From: Bin107 sp965221655
GTDB taxonomy: Bacteria; UBA8248
Assembly (NCBI GenBank): GCA_965221655.1
Contig: OZ244906.1
Coordinates: forward strand, 992,001 to 1,056,000
Direction: 5' to 3'
DNA length: 64,000 nucleotides
Position 1 is the first letter of the stretch. Every line of letters starts with the position of its first letter. Position numbers and translations under genes: made by a program. Positions 15,282 to 23,184 of this stretch are shown one piece after another. The notes under the pieces were generated by a model, which did not search any database, was not told where the DNA came from, and was given only the letters and a program-made list of their open reading frames with translations.

Positions 15282-15563
15282 CTAGCCGACCCCCCCCGCG
15301 ATGGCGGGCACGATGGAGACCTCGTCGCCCTCGTTCAACGCCGTCCCCTCGCCCTGGAGGAAGCGGATGTCCTCCTGGTTCACGTAAATGTTCACGAAGC
15401 GGCGCAGCTTGCCCTCCTCGTCGTAGAGACGCTGGCGAATGCCCGCGAACTCCGCGTCGAGGTTGGCGAGCACTTCCTGCACGCTCGCGCCCTCTACCTC
15501 CACGGCGTCCTGCTGCCGGGTGAACTCCTGTAGGGGTGTGGGAATACGAACCGTTACCGCCAT
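15282..15563 (-). CDS. cysO: Ubiquitin-fold sulfur carrier protein (CysO/MoaD/ThiS-like) with C-terminal GGVG
   Basis: 93 aa beta-grasp protein of MoaD length. The NIYVNQEDIRFLQGEGTALNEGDEVSIVPAIAGG region is the typical C-terminal half. The diglycine that would be adenylated and turned into a thiocarboxylate is G90-G91, but two residues, V92 and G93, follow it. Neighbouring genes for two cysteine synthases, a JAMM protease and E1-like proteins identify it as the carrier of the cysteine pathway rather than of molybdopterin or thiamine. The GG codons lie in a run of eight G residues (minus strand; 15290-15297), so slippage would change the tail; protease trimming is the simpler explanation. 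Confidence 0.87.
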   Translation of the reverse strand: MAVTVRIPTPLQEFTRQQDAVEVEGASVQEVLANLDAEFAGIRQRLYDEEGKLRRFVNIYVNQEDIRFLQGEGTALNEGDEVSIVPAIAGGVG

Positions 15564-15627
15564 TTCCGCCTCCTGACTGTTGGCTCCCCCCGCACGCGGG
15601 GACGCCGAAACGAGATTTATTGCAAAA

Positions 15628-16587
15628 CTAGTGAAACTGCTGCTCCAGACTGTAGTATCGCTCCCAGCCGTCGGGTATGACGACCACCACGTTCTCCTCG
15701 GGGCTCATCCGCCGCGCCACGCGCAGCGCCGCCCACACGGCGGCCCCCGCCGAGATGCCCGCGGCGATGCCCTCCTCGCGGCTCAGAGCCTTGCTCACCT
15801 CGTAGGCGTCCGCCTCCTCGACGGGCGTCACCTCGTCGATGACGTCGCGGTTCAGCACCCCTGGCACGAAGCCCGCGCCGATCCCCTGAATCAGGTGCGG
15901 GCCGGGCTCGCCGCCCGAGAGCACGGCGCAGGCAGCGGGCTCCACGGCGACCACGCGGGTCTCGGGCCGGCGCTCCTTGAGCACCTCCCCCACCCCCGTA
16001 ATGGTGCCGCCCGTCCCCACGCCCGCCACGAAGGCGTCCACCTGCTCCGCCCCCATGTCGCGCAAAATTTCGCGCGCGGTGGTTCTGCGGTGAATCTCCG
16101 GGTTGGCCGGGTTGTCGAACTGCTGCGGCATGAAATACTCAGGGTTCTGCGCCAGAATGGCCTCCGCCTCCACGAGCGAGCCGTACATGCCGTTCTCGCC
16201 CGGGGTGAACACCACCTCCGCCCCGTAGCCCCGCAGCAGGGAGTGGCGCTCGTGGCTCATGCTCTTGCTCAGGACGATAATGGTGCGGTAGCCGCGAATC
16301 GCGCCGATGAGCGCGAGGCCGATGCCCGTGTTGCCGCTCGTGGGCTCGAGAATCGTCCCGCCGGGCTTGAGCAGCCCGCGCCGCTCGCCGTCGAGCACCA
16401 TGCTGAGCGCGATGCGATCCTTCACGCTGCCGCCGGGGTTGTATTGCTCAAGTTTGGCGAATACGCGCGCGCCGCCCGCCTCGGGCAGGCGGCGCAGCCG
16501 CACCAGGCTCGTACCCCCGATGCGGTCGAGCAGCGAGGAGAGTGCCTTTGAAATCTGGGGCGGGCGGCCCCGGGTGCCCAACGCCAT
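15628..16587 (-). CDS. cysK: Cysteine synthase, CysK type
   Basis: 319 aa from the ATG at 16587 (GAGG upstream). An in-frame extension to 16659 would run into the promoter and is rejected. PLP lysine K56 is in YNPGGSVKDR, the loop PTSGNTG follows, and GVGTGGTITGVGEVLK together with HLIQGIGAGFVP are hallmarks of O-acetylserine sulfhydrylase CysK. It is the first gene of the operon; having both a CysK-type and a CysM-type enzyme in one operon suggests use of free sulfide and of carrier-bound sulfur. The 64-nt gap to the carrier gene has no obvious terminator. Confidence 0.88.
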   Translation of the reverse strand: MALGTRGRPPQISKALSSLLDRIGGTSLVRLRRLPEAGGARVFAKLEQYNPGGSVKDRIALSMVLDGERRGLLKPGGTILEPTSGNTGIGLALIGAIRGYRTIIVLSKSMSHERHSLLRGYGAEVVFTPGENGMYGSLVEAEAILAQNPEYFMPQQFDNPANPEIHRRTTAREILRDMGAEQVDAFVAGVGTGGTITGVGEVLKERRPETRVVAVEPAACAVLSGGEPGPHLIQGIGAGFVPGVLNRDVIDEVTPVEEADAYEVSKALSREEGIAAGISAGAAVWAALRVARRMSPEENVVVVIPDGWERYYSLEQQFH

Positions 16588-16630
16588 GCCTTCGTCCTCT
16601 GTGCGCCTCGCGGGAAAGCGGACAGAGTGG

Positions 16631-16659
16631 AGCCTACGATTCCTAAACAAAATTGTCAA
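16631..16659 (-). promoter_or_regulatory. Promoter of the cysteine operon
   Basis: On the minus strand a perfect TTGACA (16654-16659) and TAGGCT (16631-16636) are spaced by 17 nt, 44 nt upstream of the cysK start. Confidence 0.6.
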
Positions 16660-16676
16660 GAATTTGCCCCTAAACA
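16642..16676. repeat. Direct repeat CCTAAACA at the cysteine operon promoter (candidate operator)
   Basis: CCTAAACA occurs at 16642-16649 and again at 16669-16676, 27 nt apart. One copy lies in the spacer and the other just upstream of the -35 element. The placement suits a repressor such as the operon's own Rrf2 protein; this is inferred from position only. Confidence 0.35.
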
Positions 16677-16724
16677 GAGTGCGCTACCCGCTTCTCCACG
16701 CTATCTTCCCGCGGCCTCTCGTCC

Positions 16725-16730
16725 TATAAT
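16725..16730 (+). promoter_or_regulatory. -10 element of the thiD promoter
   Basis: A perfect TATAAT lies 34 nt upstream of the thiD start. The -35 position (16702-16707, TATCTT) is weak. No thiamine riboswitch motif is visible in the leader. Confidence 0.45.
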
Positions 16731-16763
16731 GCGAGGCTGCACCACACGAGCGGGAGAAAACGT

Positions 16764-17579
16764 ATGGCGGCACGCAAGGCGACGCCCCCCGTCGCCCTGA
16801 CGATAGCGGGTTCGGACTCAAGCGGCGGCGCGGGCATACAGGCGGACCTCAAGGCCTTCGGCGCACTCGGCGTCTACGGCGCCTCGGTCATCACCGCGCT
16901 CACGGCGCAAAACACGCTCGGCGTGCAGGGGGTGCACGGCGTGCCGCCCGCGTTCATCGCGGCGCAGTTCGACGCCGTTTGCACGGACTTGCGAATAGCG
17001 AGCGCGAAGATCGGGATGCTCGCCACCGTGGACGTCATCGAGGTGGTCGCCGAGAGAATCAGCGCGCACGGCCTCGCCCGCGTGGTGCTCGACCCGGTGA
17101 TGGTCGCCAAGAGCGGCGACCGCCTGCTTGCGCCCGAGGCGCGGGGCGCTCTTGTCGAAAAACTCTTTCCGCTGGCCGAAGTCGTAACACCCAACACCGA
17201 AGAGGCGCGCGACATCCTCGACATTCCTGAAATCACGAACCTGGCCCAGATGCGAGAAGCGGCCCGCAGACTCCACGAGCGCGGCGCGCGGTGCGTTCTC
17301 CTCAAGGGAGGCCACATTACCGACGGGGCGGTCGACGTGTTCTTTGACGGCGAGAGCGAGACGACGTTCGAGGGCAGGCGCATCGACACGCCCCACACCC
17401 ACGGCACGGGCTGCACGCTCTCCTCCGCCATCGCGGCGGGGCTGGCCCTGGGCGATTCGACCCTTGAAGCGGTAGGGCGCGCGAAGACCTTCATCCAGGG
17501 GGCCATCGAGAACGCACTGGCCATCGGCGGCGGCCGCGGACCGCTCAACCACATGTATCTTCAGGCAAAATCGGCATAA
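16764..17579 (+). CDS. thiD: Hydroxymethylpyrimidine/phosphomethylpyrimidine kinase
   Basis: 271 aa, start at 16764 behind GGGAG. The ribokinase-like fold is evident from ALTIAGSDSSGGAGIQADLKAF at the N-terminus, GMLATVDVIEVVAERI, VVLDPVMVAKSGDRLL, VTPNTEEARDIL, LLKGGH and the C-terminal anion hole and catalytic base in TPHTHGTGCTLSSAIAA. It phosphorylates HMP and HMP-P for thiamine synthesis in the cytoplasm. Other thiamine genes are absent from the window, although the ThiS/ThiF-like genes on the other side could mislead; those belong to the cysteine operon. Confidence 0.93.
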   Translation: MAARKATPPVALTIAGSDSSGGAGIQADLKAFGALGVYGASVITALTAQNTLGVQGVHGVPPAFIAAQFDAVCTDLRIASAKIGMLATVDVIEVVAERISAHGLARVVLDPVMVAKSGDRLLAPEARGALVEKLFPLAEVVTPNTEEARDILDIPEITNLAQMREAARRLHERGARCVLLKGGHITDGAVDVFFDGESETTFEGRRIDTPHTHGTGCTLSSAIAAGLALGDSTLEAVGRAKTFIQGAIENALAIGGGRGPLNHMYLQAKSA

Positions 17580-17634
17580 ACGACCAAGTTCGCGCCTCAG
17601 GCGCGATTTCGCCGAGAGGCAAGGAGAGTCCCTC

Positions 17635-18054
17635 ATGAACAACGCTGCCCGCCACAATAAACCCCTGCGCGTGCGCGAGAGCGAAGCCGCAAGCGGAGAG
17701 TTGCCCGTGCCCGGGGGCAGGAGCATGTTCCGCATTCTGCTGGACGAGGAGAGCGTGGGGGCAAAGCAGTTCGCCCTGCTCGTCAACGAGTTCGACCCCG
17801 GCCTCACCTCCACCGCGCACAAGCACGACGAGGCGGAACATGCCTTCTACGTCATCAGCGGGACGGGGGTGATCGACGTGGAAGGCGAAAAAATTTCCGT
17901 CGCGGCGGGCGACGCGGTGTTCGTGCCTCCGGGCAAGATGCACCAGGTGTCGAGCACGGGTGACGAGATGCTCAAATATGTGGTTTTATATGCGCCTCCC
18001 GGACCCAACCGTGCGCTCCGCGACAAGGGGGCCTACGGACTGGCGGAATCGTAG
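17635..18054 (+). CDS. Cupin domain protein
   Basis: 139 aa, ATG at 17635 with AAGGAGAG eight bases upstream. The single cupin barrel carries the metal motif as HKHDEAEHAFYVISGTG in the first half and PPGKMHQV in the second, giving three histidines and a glutamate. It is 55 nt after thiD on the same strand and may be cotranscribed. The function is unknown; small cupins of this type include mannose-6-phosphate isomerase-like and dioxygenase-like proteins. Confidence 0.78.
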   Translation: MNNAARHNKPLRVRESEAASGELPVPGGRSMFRILLDEESVGAKQFALLVNEFDPGLTSTAHKHDEAEHAFYVISGTGVIDVEGEKISVAAGDAVFVPPGKMHQVSSTGDEMLKYVVLYAPPGPNRALRDKGAYGLAES

Positions 18055-18098
18055 GAGCATCATACTCTGAGAACGAACACGTCCATACTCTCAAGCGG

Positions 18099-20657
18099 AT
18101 GGGGAAAATGCCTACTGTCCTCTCGTTTCAGGTAGTGCCCCACGTTCCCGCCGACCTGGCGGAACTCGAAGAAATCGCCGAGAACGTCGCCTTCGACTGG
18201 AGCCCCTCCGCACGCGCGCTGTTCGCGCGACTCGACGCGGAGTGCTGGGAGGAGACCCACCACAATCCCGTGATGATGCTGCGCTGCGCCCCGCAGGAGC
18301 GCCTCGACCAGGCGGCACACGACGAGACCTTCATCGCCGAGATGAAGAGCGTGGCGGGGGAGCTTCGCTCCTACCTCGAAAAACCCTCCTGGTACCGCAA
18401 CCTGCCCGAGAACCGAAAGAGCGCGCACCTGCGCATCGCTTATTTCAGCATGGAGTTCGGCCTTACCGAATCGCTGCCCAACTACTCGGGCGGACTGGGT
18501 CTGCTGGCGGGAGACCACATGAAGTCCACAAGCGATTTGGGGCTGCCCCTCATCGGCGTGGGGCTGCTCTACAGCCAGGGATACTTTCACCAATACCTCG
18601 GCGCCGACGGCTGGCAGCAGGAGCGCTACCTGGACAACGATTTTCACCACATGCCGCTCCACCTCGAGCGCGACGAGAACGGCCAGCCCGTCACCGTCGA
18701 GGTCGACTACCCCGACGGCCGCCTCACCGCCCACATCTGGCGCGTACAGGTGGGGCGCAACCCCATCTACCTGTTGGACTCCAACGTTCCCGAGAACCCG
18801 CCCGAGCTGCGCGAGATAACCCACGCCCTCTACGGCGGGGACATGGAGTTGCGCATTCGTCAGGAGATACTGCTGGGCATCGGCGGTGTGCGGCTGCTCC
18901 ACAAACTGAACCTCCCGCCCGTCGTCTGCCACATGAACGAGGGCCATTCCGCCTTCCTGGCACTCGAGAGAATCCGCTTCTCGATGGGAAAATACGGCCT
19001 GGACGCGGCGGCGGCCCGCGAACTCACCTCGGCGGGCAACGTGTTCACCACGCACACGCCCGTGCCCGCGGGCATCGACATCTTCCCCACCGACCTCATG
19101 GAAAAATATTTCAGGGACTACGCGCAGTCTCTCACCATGAACTGGGACGACTTTCTCGACCTCGGGCGGGTGAACCCCCGGCAGAGAGACGAACCCTTCA
19201 ACATGGCCGTCCTCGCCCTGCGCCTCTCCTCGGCGGCCAACGGCGTGAGCAAGCTCCACGGCGAGGTCTCCCGCAAGATGTGGCAACCCATGTGGCCCGA
19301 AATGCCCGAGCACGACGTCCCCATAGACTCGGTGACGAACGGCGTGCATTTTCCCACCTGGGTATCGCCCGAAATGCGCGGACTTCTCGACCGCTACCTG
19401 GGCGAGGACTGGCTGGACAGGGCGGACGACCCCGCCGCCTGGGAAGGCGTAGCCTCCATCCCCGGGAACGAACTCTGGAGCGTGAAGGAGAAATGCCGCG
19501 AGCACCTCGTCGACTTTTGCCGCGAGCATGCCCGCAAGCGCCCGCTCGGCAGCGTCACCCGCCCCAGCGCCCTCCTGCTCCCCAACCCGCAGGCCCTGAC
19601 CATCGGCTTCGCGCGCCGCTTCGCCACCTACAAGCGCGCCACGCTGTTGCTCAAGAGGCCCGAGCGCTTCATTGCGCTGCTCCAGAACGAGGAGCGGCCC
19701 GTGCAAATCATATTCGCGGGCAAGGCCCACCCCCAGGACATGGAGGGGAAGAGCTTCATCCGCGAAATCATCCACTTCGCCCGCCGGGAAAACGTGCAGG
19801 ACAAACTGGTGTTCGTCGAGGACTACGACATCGAGGTCGCGCGGCACCTTGTGCAGGGAGTGGACCTTTGGCTCAACAACCCCCGCCGTCCCCAGGAGGC
19901 GAGCGGAACGAGCGGCATGAAGGCCGCCGTGAACGGCGCGCTCAACCTGAGCGTGCTCGACGGCTGGTGGGCGGAGGGCTACGCGGAGCACCTGGGCTGG
20001 GCCATCGGCGGAACCGAGACGCACAACGACATCGGCTACCAGGACGAGCTTGAGGGCGTGAGTCTGTTCAACACGCTGGAGCAGGTCGTGGTGCCGCTCT
20101 TCTACGAGCGCGACGCCGAGGGAATCCCCCAGCGCTGGGTGGAGATGATGAAGGCCTCTCTCCAAACCCTCTGCCCACGCTTCAACACGAGCCGCATGGT
20201 GCGTGAATACGCGGAAAAATTCTATCTCCCTCTCGGGGCGCACCACGGCAACCTGCTGGAGAACGAGCGCGCCTCGGCCAAGGAACTCGCCGCATGGAAA
20301 GAACGCGCGCGCGCGGCGTGGCCGGAAGTGGAGATCACCCGCATTTCGATGCCGCTCAACGGCGCCGTTCCCCTGGGGGCGAAGATGCGCGTCGAGGCCG
20401 AGGTATCGCTCGGGCAACTCTCGCCCGAGGAGGTACGCCTCGAGATATGCGAGGGCACACCCGGAGAAGAAAACCAGCTCGGCCCCGGGCGCGTCTCGCC
20501 CATGGCCTTCGGTGCGAACCTGGGCGGGGGAGCCTACCGCTTCTACGGGGAAATCGAGTGTAGCACCACCGGCGCGCACGCCCTCTCGGTGCGCGCGCTG
20601 CCCCACCACCCGCACCTCGTCCATCCGCTGGGCATGCACCTGGTGACCTGGGGCTGA
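18099..20657 (+). CDS. glgP: Alpha-glucan (glycogen/maltodextrin) phosphorylase, GT35
   Basis: 852 aa, matching the roughly 850-residue 'atypical' bacterial/archaeal branch of GT35. ALFARLDAECWEETHHNPV near the N-terminus and AYFSMEFGLTESLPNYSGGLG are characteristic. The PLP lysine lies at about residue 607 in EASGTSGMKAAVNGALN. The enzyme releases glucose 1-phosphate from alpha-1,4-glucans with inorganic phosphate. The start at 18099 has only a weak Shine-Dalgarno sequence; an ATG at 18108 preceded by GGGG is possible. No other glycogen genes are in the window. The gene for an AbrB-like protein follows after 20 nt. Confidence 0.92.
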   Translation: MGKMPTVLSFQVVPHVPADLAELEEIAENVAFDWSPSARALFARLDAECWEETHHNPVMMLRCAPQERLDQAAHDETFIAEMKSVAGELRSYLEKPSWYRNLPENRKSAHLRIAYFSMEFGLTESLPNYSGGLGLLAGDHMKSTSDLGLPLIGVGLLYSQGYFHQYLGADGWQQERYLDNDFHHMPLHLERDENGQPVTVEVDYPDGRLTAHIWRVQVGRNPIYLLDSNVPENPPELREITHALYGGDMELRIRQEILLGIGGVRLLHKLNLPPVVCHMNEGHSAFLALERIRFSMGKYGLDAAAARELTSAGNVFTTHTPVPAGIDIFPTDLMEKYFRDYAQSLTMNWDDFLDLGRVNPRQRDEPFNMAVLALRLSSAANGVSKLHGEVSRKMWQPMWPEMPEHDVPIDSVTNGVHFPTWVSPEMRGLLDRYLGEDWLDRADDPAAWEGVASIPGNELWSVKEKCREHLVDFCREHARKRPLGSVTRPSALLLPNPQALTIGFARRFATYKRATLLLKRPERFIALLQNEERPVQIIFAGKAHPQDMEGKSFIREIIHFARRENVQDKLVFVEDYDIEVARHLVQGVDLWLNNPRRPQEASGTSGMKAAVNGALNLSVLDGWWAEGYAEHLGWAIGGTETHNDIGYQDELEGVSLFNTLEQVVVPLFYERDAEGIPQRWVEMMKASLQTLCPRFNTSRMVREYAEKFYLPLGAHHGNLLENERASAKELAAWKERARAAWPEVEITRISMPLNGAVPLGAKMRVEAEVSLGQLSPEEVRLEICEGTPGEENQLGPGRVSPMAFGANLGGGAYRFYGEIECSTTGAHALSVRALPHHPHLVHPLGMHLVTWG

Positions 20658-20677
20658 ATTCCAAAGGGGGGCAACCG

Positions 20678-20992
20678 ATGAACGGGGAGAAGCCACACGT
20701 CGTCGAAATCGGCGGCAGCGGGAGAATTCACCTTCCCAAGGAGATCATGAAAGCTCTGGGCGCTGCGCCCGGCAACCAGATACGGTTCGAAGTGGAAGGA
20801 GACGGCGTGCGCATCGTGCGCCACCAGATAAAAGACCCCTTCGCCGAGGCCGCCAGGAAGAAGACCCCCGACATCCGCGACTTGATGGATCGCCAGGCGG
20901 CCAAGCGCAAAGAAGCTGCGGAACTCTTCGACAAGGGGATGCAGGAGAAGCACGAAATACGGCCCGAGGACCGCGAAGATTTTTGGCGATGA
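20678..20992 (+). CDS. AbrB/SpoVT-type DNA-binding protein
   Basis: 104 aa, ATG at 20678 behind AAAGGGGGG. The swapped-hairpin AbrB domain is seen in VVEIGGSGRIHLPKEIMKALGAAPGNQIRFEVEGDGVRIV (about residues 8-47). The C-terminal half is highly charged and probably helical. Antitoxins of toxin-antitoxin pairs look similar, but no toxin gene follows: the next gene is convergent ppiD. A transition-state-type regulator or a solitary paralogue is as likely. It is 20 nt downstream of glgP, so probably in one transcript with it. Confidence 0.78.
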   Translation: MNGEKPHVVEIGGSGRIHLPKEIMKALGAAPGNQIRFEVEGDGVRIVRHQIKDPFAEAARKKTPDIRDLMDRQAAKRKEAAELFDKGMQEKHEIRPEDREDFWR

Positions 20993-21019
20993 GGATGGTA
21001 AAACCTTTCACACCCTCTC

Positions 21020-22918
21020 CTATAGAACGAAATTCTCCTCGATGCGCACGTCGGCCGCTTCTCTGAGCCTCTCCAGGTAGCGTCCGAACACCATCGATTG
21101 TTTCAGTCGCAGCAAATCGTCGCGAAACTCCGCCTTTTCGGCCTCAAAGGCCTTCGCGTCCGATTTTGCCGCCTCCGTCACCTCGAACAAAATCACGTCG
21201 CCGCCCGATTCGCTCATCCCGAACTCGCCCTTGCCCAAGGCGAACGCGGCCTTTACGACCGAATCGGCAGGTCCTAAGTCTGGCGGAATCTCCCCGCGCT
21301 TGAAGGCGTCGGGTTTGAGCACCCTCGCTTTCACCGCATCGGCCACGGCCTTGAGGTTGCGCTTTTTGTCCCTGAGTTCCTTAAGCCAGTCTTCCGCCTT
21401 GCGCTTGGCTACCTTGGCGCCCTCAACGCGCAGAAAAGATCGTTCCACCTCCGCGCGCACCTCCTGGAATTCGGGCACGAAGGGCTCGCGCTTCGCTTCG
21501 AGTCGCACGAAGGAAACGCCGCCCTCGCCTTCGCGCTCTCTCGAAATCTTCTCCTGATCCCCCAGGCCGAAGGCAAGGGCGTCCACGACGCCGGCTGCGG
21601 GTAGTTCCGCGGGCGGGCGGCCCTGCTCGAAAAAGTCCGTCTTCCCCTTTTGGAGACCATCGAGGGCGGGCTCGGGCTTGGCGTCTTCGACCGCGTAGCG
21701 GATTTTTCGCAACTCGCTCCTTGCGCGTTGCCTGGCGCGCAGGTCGCGCAAGTCGGCCTCCACCTCCTTGCGCACCTCGGCAAAGGGCTTCTCGCCGGCC
21801 TCTACACGCTCCCGCGCCCAGAGCAAATGCATGCCGAAGGTAGTGCGTACCGGCGCACTCACCTCCCCCGCCTTGAGGGCGAAGGCAACACGTTCGAGCT
21901 CTGGCAGCATCTGCCCCCTGGAGAACGTACCGAGGTCGCCGCCTTGCTTCGCCTCAGGCCCCTCGGAGTGGGCCTTGGCCAGGGCGGGAAATTTCTCCCC
22001 CTTCAGGACGCGCGCGCGCAGGTCCTCGAGGCGTTTTTTACTCGCCTCGATTTGGTCTTCCTTCGCGTCCGCGGGAAGTTTCAGGAGAATCTGGCTCACC
22101 GACGCGCTCTCCTTGCGGGCGTAGCGCGCGCGGGTGCGCTCGTAGTGGGATTCCACTTCTCCCTCGCCGATCACAACTCCCTTCGCTGCTTCCGAGAAGG
22201 GATAACGCCACCAGGAGACCTTGCGCTGGGGACCCGTCCTGAACTCGTTTTTGTTCTTCTCGTAGTGGTTTTCGAGGTCGGCTTCGCTCCGCGCCACCTC
22301 GTCCGCAAACGCCTCGGGGCGCAGGCGCACGGCCGCCACTTTGGCTTGTGCGTTTCGCCACTCGTAGGCTGCGCGCGCCTCGTGCTCGTCGACCGCCACG
22401 CCCATGCCCACGTACTCGCGCAGCCGGGCGAAGAGCACGACGCGCCTTTGCTCCTCCTCGAAGCGGCGCGGGGTGAGGCCGTTCGAGTCCAGCAGCGCGC
22501 GGTAGCGCGTGGGGCTGAACTTCCCCTCCTCCTGGAAGAGGGGGAGCTTCTGTATCTCGAGCGCGAGGTCGGAATCCGTCACCCGGATGCCAAGCCTCCG
22601 GGCTTCGCGCATCTGCAACTCCTCAAGCACGAGGGAGTCGAGCGCCTGGCGCCTCAAGCCCATGCGGCGGGCGAGGTCCTCGTTGTAGGCATCGCCCAGT
22701 TGGCGCCTGAGCGCCTCGGCCTGCCGGTAGTAGCGCTCCTCAAAGGCGCGCACCGATATGGGCGTCTCCCCCACCCACGCGGCGACGTGCCCGACCGCGG
22801 GATCGGTCGGCCCGTCGGTGAGCGCGAACCCGCCGAACGAGACGAAGGTGAGCGCCACGAAGCCGAGCAACACCTTGAGGACCCAACTCTTTCCCTTCTC
22901 TCTCAAAAAGCGAAGCAT
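21020..22918 (-). CDS. ppiD: PpiD-like periplasmic peptidyl-prolyl isomerase/foldase
   Basis: 632 aa, the length of E. coli PpiD (623 aa). MLRFLREKGKSWVLKVLLGFVALTFVSFGGFALT shows a short basic N-terminus and a single membrane anchor at about 12-33. A SurA/PpiD N-terminal chaperone domain follows, then one parvulin (PPIC) domain at about 268-365 (SVSQILLKLPADA ... GGDLGTFSRGQMLPELERVAF ... GMHLLWARE). A second, degenerate parvulin-like segment may lie near the C-terminus. It would assist folding of secreted and outer-membrane proteins. It is monocistronic and divergent from mreB. Confidence 0.88.
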   Translation of the reverse strand: MLRFLREKGKSWVLKVLLGFVALTFVSFGGFALTDGPTDPAVGHVAAWVGETPISVRAFEERYYRQAEALRRQLGDAYNEDLARRMGLRRQALDSLVLEELQMREARRLGIRVTDSDLALEIQKLPLFQEEGKFSPTRYRALLDSNGLTPRRFEEEQRRVVLFARLREYVGMGVAVDEHEARAAYEWRNAQAKVAAVRLRPEAFADEVARSEADLENHYEKNKNEFRTGPQRKVSWWRYPFSEAAKGVVIGEGEVESHYERTRARYARKESASVSQILLKLPADAKEDQIEASKKRLEDLRARVLKGEKFPALAKAHSEGPEAKQGGDLGTFSRGQMLPELERVAFALKAGEVSAPVRTTFGMHLLWARERVEAGEKPFAEVRKEVEADLRDLRARQRARSELRKIRYAVEDAKPEPALDGLQKGKTDFFEQGRPPAELPAAGVVDALAFGLGDQEKISREREGEGGVSFVRLEAKREPFVPEFQEVRAEVERSFLRVEGAKVAKRKAEDWLKELRDKKRNLKAVADAVKARVLKPDAFKRGEIPPDLGPADSVVKAAFALGKGEFGMSESGGDVILFEVTEAAKSDAKAFEAEKAEFRDDLLRLKQSMVFGRYLERLREAADVRIEENFVL

Positions 22919-23092
22919 GAACGTCGAACTCCCCTGAAATCGTTTGGTTTGCGCCCACCTACGGCGGCGAACGCAACAAAAAATAGCCCACCCCCACGTT
23001 TATCGCAAATGCGGGAAACCGAATTTTCCGCATCCCCTTGCAAGGCCGGCGCCGGATTGCGCCTCACGGAGCGGCGCTTGCATTGCAGAAAC

Positions 23093-23121
23093 TTGCTTTT
23101 TCCCGCCTTGGGTGCTAATAA
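23093..23121 (+). promoter_or_regulatory. Promoter of the mreB rod-shape operon
   Basis: TTGCTT (23093-23098) and TAATAA (23116-23121) are spaced by 17 nt, about 65 nt upstream of mreB, in an AT-richer stretch of the 266-nt divergent gap between ppiD and mreB. Nothing else recognisable is seen in that gap. Confidence 0.45.
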
Positions 23122-23184
23122 GCATGTTCGAATATTCGTCCGCGGCAAAGAAACACTTTTCCGGCGAAAGGAACCTCCTACACC

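Noticed and set aside
12448..15563. ThiS/ThiF or MoaD/MoeB function in thiamine or molybdopterin synthesis
   Set aside because: The genes are interleaved with two cysteine synthases and a JAMM protease, and no other thiamine-thiazole or molybdopterin genes are nearby.
16665..16763. Thiamine (TPP) riboswitch ahead of thiD
   Set aside because: The leader is short and none of the conserved THI-box segments is visible.
20678..20992. AbrB-like gene as antitoxin of a toxin-antitoxin pair
   Set aside because: No toxin-like gene precedes or follows it; neighbours are glgP and ppiD.
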